Below, one piece after another: positions 61,816-64,000 of a stretch of DNA of 64,000 nucleotides. The stretch spans positions 30,225,491-30,289,490 of the forward strand of contig JAKCOZ010000007.1 in assembly GCA_022605955.1 (NCBI GenBank), in the 5' to 3' direction. This DNA is from Rallus limicola. Its lineage: Eukaryota; Chordata; Aves; Gruiformes; Rallidae. Within the stretch, counting starts at the first letter, position 1. Every line of letters begins with the position of its first letter. The notes under the pieces were generated by a model. That model ran no database searches, was not told where the DNA came from, and saw nothing but the letters and a program-made list of their open reading frames with translations. The position numbers were made by a program, and so were the translations under genes.

Positions 61816-62139
61816 CATGCAACCTCACAAACCAGGCAAGTCCAGTTAACAAATAGTTTTAAAAGACGTTTATTTTACAAGATGGAAGAAAAAAAAAAAA
61901 TCAAACTAAGTTTTATTTTACCTGAAAGCACTCTGAGGCTTCAACAGACATTAACAACCCACAGGTTCAGGATGTTGTTTGCAATGTTATTACTGCACCA
62001 CTGACTTAAAGGCTCCTAAGTTTTATGGTTGATAACCCAAAGCATGCCAAATCACTCATCATTCAAACTGCAGCAGGAAGGTTTTCCTGTGGGCAGGTGC
62101 ATCTGCCACAGCTCCACAGTACAAAAGAGGCATGGACTT
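61816..62139. other. Sequence interrupting the old CR1 copy
   Basis: About 325 bases lie between two parts of one CR1 that would be adjacent in the intact element. It begins near ATGCAACCTCACAAACCAGG, contains an A-rich run at 61890-61901, and shows no similarity I can identify. It may be a nested insertion or a replaced segment. Confidence 0.5.
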
Positions 62140-62594
62140 ACTGGAGTGAGTCCAGTGAAAGGATGATTAAGGCCTTGCAGCATTTTTCATAAGAGAAATT
62201 GAGAGATCTGAGGCTGTTATGCTGAGAAAATAGAAAGTTCAGGGAGATCTTATCCATATAAATACCTGATCAGAGGAAAGGAAGAAGAGGAAGTGAGACT
62301 CTTCTCAGTGGTGCTAAGAAACATGGTGAAAGGCAGTGGTCACAAATTGAAACATGAAGTTTTATCTGAGCACAAGAAAATGTTTTTTTTTTTTTTTCCC
62401 ATTGTGAAGGGGGTCAAGCACTGGAGCAGGTTGGCTAGAGGTATTGTGGAGTCTCCATTCTTGGAGGAACTCATAACTCACCCTCATATGGCCCTGCCCA
62501 ACCTGCTCTAGCTGTTCCTCCTTGAACAGGGAGGGTTGGGCTATGTGATCTTAAGAGGTGCCTTCCAACCTCAGCAATTCCATGATCCTGTGTC
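62140..62594 (+). mobile_element. Old CR1 copy, 3' part
   Basis: Resumes the element with CTGGAGTGAGTCCAGTGAAA and GATGATTAAGGCCTTGCAGC. It then has the diverged C-terminal ORF2 (GTCAAGCACTGGAGCAGGTT, TGTGGAGTCTCCATTCTTGG) and the 3' UTR/tail (TGCCTTCCAACCTCAGCAAT, TCCATGATCCTGTGT). It contains an internal T15 run near 62383-62397. With 61185-61815 it forms one insertion split by about 325 bases. Confidence 0.85.
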
Positions 62595-64000
62595 ATGCTC
62601 ACAGGTCCAGAACATTGCTCAGCAGAGATCAGGAAGCTCTTCCTTCTTCTCGCGGCCTGAGGAAGAATGAACACACATTAGCTCTCCCTGTGCAGTGAGG
62701 TAAGGTGGGCTCCTACTGTGTGAGTACATATGCACATCAGAGAGGATAATGTCTCTTATGTGGTGGACTGCCTTTTCACTGCACCTGTCAGGAGGCTGTG
62801 GGTGTAGGAATTATTGCTCAATGGCTGTAACGTGTGGCTGAACTCCCTCCCTAAATGGATCTGAATAAGCTACACTTACTAGAATCTAGGAAGAGGGAGC
62901 GTTGTGACCATAACTCCAGGTTAATACATCTAGGTCTGTTTCTCAGCACTGGGCAGAATAGGGCTCAGCATCCCAGCTCAGATGTTGAAGTGTAAATCCA
63001 GGATAAATGAATCTCACCTCAAATCTAAAAAGATCTGTTTTGACAGCAGAACGAAAAACTAACTTTACAAAACGCTAAACTCTTCATTCTCCCCATTACC
63101 TTCTGGAACCCTCATACTGAGAAAATACATGACTGAGAAATACCTGTATTTCTCTATCTCCCTATGGTCCCTTTGCCCAGTTTCCTGCAAGTTTGGAGGA
63201 GCAGGACCAACCCTAAACATGAATTGTTACACTCCAATGGCCATGGCATCAGTCTGGCTTCTTATGTATCTCTTTTACTCACTTCATTATGTGTAATGCA
63301 TTTCAGACCAACAAACCTAGCAGCTCACTGAAGTGCTGACAGAACTGAAATAATCTAAAAAGTACCAAGGAAATGACTATGACTCGTCAGACATGCCAAC
63401 CAATAACAAAGCAAAGCTGGACTGCTCTGGCAGTCCTGCCTGAAAACAGATCTGTAAAAAGGCCACATTTGTGGGGTTGATATCAGAAAAACAGCTGTAG
63501 CACAAAGCGAGCCACTCAAAAAAAAAATCACAAAAATATAGCTAGCCTTTTCAGAAGTAATTTCACTGCATATTCATATCACAAAACAATTGTAACATTA
63601 TCTTAACTAATGAAGACAAGAAAATTACAAAAGTAGGCATGGCTAATATGTCAGAAAGTGTATCACAGTTACTTTTTTTCTTTAAAATACTTTTTTAATG
63701 TTTTTAATTTGGGAAGAATACAGTCACAGTCACAAGTCCTTTTCTGATCTCTCAGCACACGACTTTGTAAATCAATTATTGCAAATGTTGACAGACTGAT
63801 CGTGGCAGACCACCTTCCAAAGAGCATTGCCTGTACCATCATACTTAACAAGATTTACAACATTTAAAGGAAAAGTCAGGTAGTGTCACTTCTGTCTTTG
63901 TTCTTTCAATAGCAAACCCAAAACTCTAGAAATAATGGTTAGACCTAGGGACTAACTAGTTCAAGTCAGACAAACAGATGTTCCATAGTCAGAATCACTG
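62595..64000. other. Intergenic or next-gene intronic sequence at window end
   Basis: Unique AT-rich sequence with short A and T runs (63519-63528, 63674-63680). No gene or repeat family recognised. Confidence 0.55.

Noticed and set aside
56223..64000. First coding exons of COL14A1
   Set aside because: Expected from human gene order, but no signal-peptide, fibronectin III or von Willebrand A coding segment was seen.
1..64000. Endogenous retrovirus, CRISPR array, operon or bacterial-type defence system
   Set aside because: No LTR pairs, gag/pol motifs other than CR1 RT, regularly spaced repeats or tightly packed genes; the window is a typical avian intronic/intergenic region.

Overview
The window looks like nuclear DNA from a bird. 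It is AT-rich, gene-poor and intron-dominated. Its recognisable interspersed repeats are almost all CR1-family non-LTR retrotransposons with the typical avian 3' tail of short ATTCTATG/ATTCTGTG-like units. The species cannot be fixed from sequence alone. There is no sign of a bacterial, viral or organellar replicon.

The one clear gene is DEPTOR (DEP domain-containing mTOR-interacting protein, also called DEPDC6), on the + strand. Six coding exons are present: 8234-8412, 21691-21876, 23104-23238, 25698-25768, 26412-26516 and 45224-45352. All junctions have GT/AG borders and compatible phases. Together they give one uninterrupted reading frame of 267 residues ending in TGA. This is the C-terminal two thirds of the protein: second DEP domain, arginine-rich stretch, serine-rich linker carrying the beta-TrCP degron, and PDZ domain. 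By comparison with the human gene these are exons 4-9. Exons 1-3 (N-terminus and first DEP domain) must lie upstream of base 1.

Layout: 1-8233 is the 3' part of intron 3 and contains a long but dead CR1 copy (about 2180-5108). 8413-21690 is intron 4 with no recognisable element beyond simple repeats. 21877-25697 holds introns 5 and 6, each with a reverse-oriented CR1 relic (one fairly young, one ancient). 26517-45223 is the 18.7-kb intron 8, which splits the PDZ domain and holds two CR1 3'-end fragments. 45353 to about 46400 is the probable 3' UTR. From there to 64000 is probably intergenic: several more CR1 copies (48.6, 50.4, 54.6, 55.1 and 61.2-62.6 kb) and one CpG-rich block at about 55.84-56.22 kb. 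That block could be a promoter or first exon of the next gene. In the human order COL14A1 follows DEPTOR, but I see no COL14A1 coding exon here.

Functionally the gene encodes an mTORC1/mTORC2 regulator. Its PDZ domain contacts mTOR, and its linker is phosphorylated and recognised by SCF-beta-TrCP for degradation. The retroelements look inert: all ORF2 remnants are truncated, frameshifted or interrupted by stops. I did not find an undescribed biological system. The most useful leads are the CpG-rich block, the nested interruption in the old CR1, and a few exact palindromic or tandem structures.
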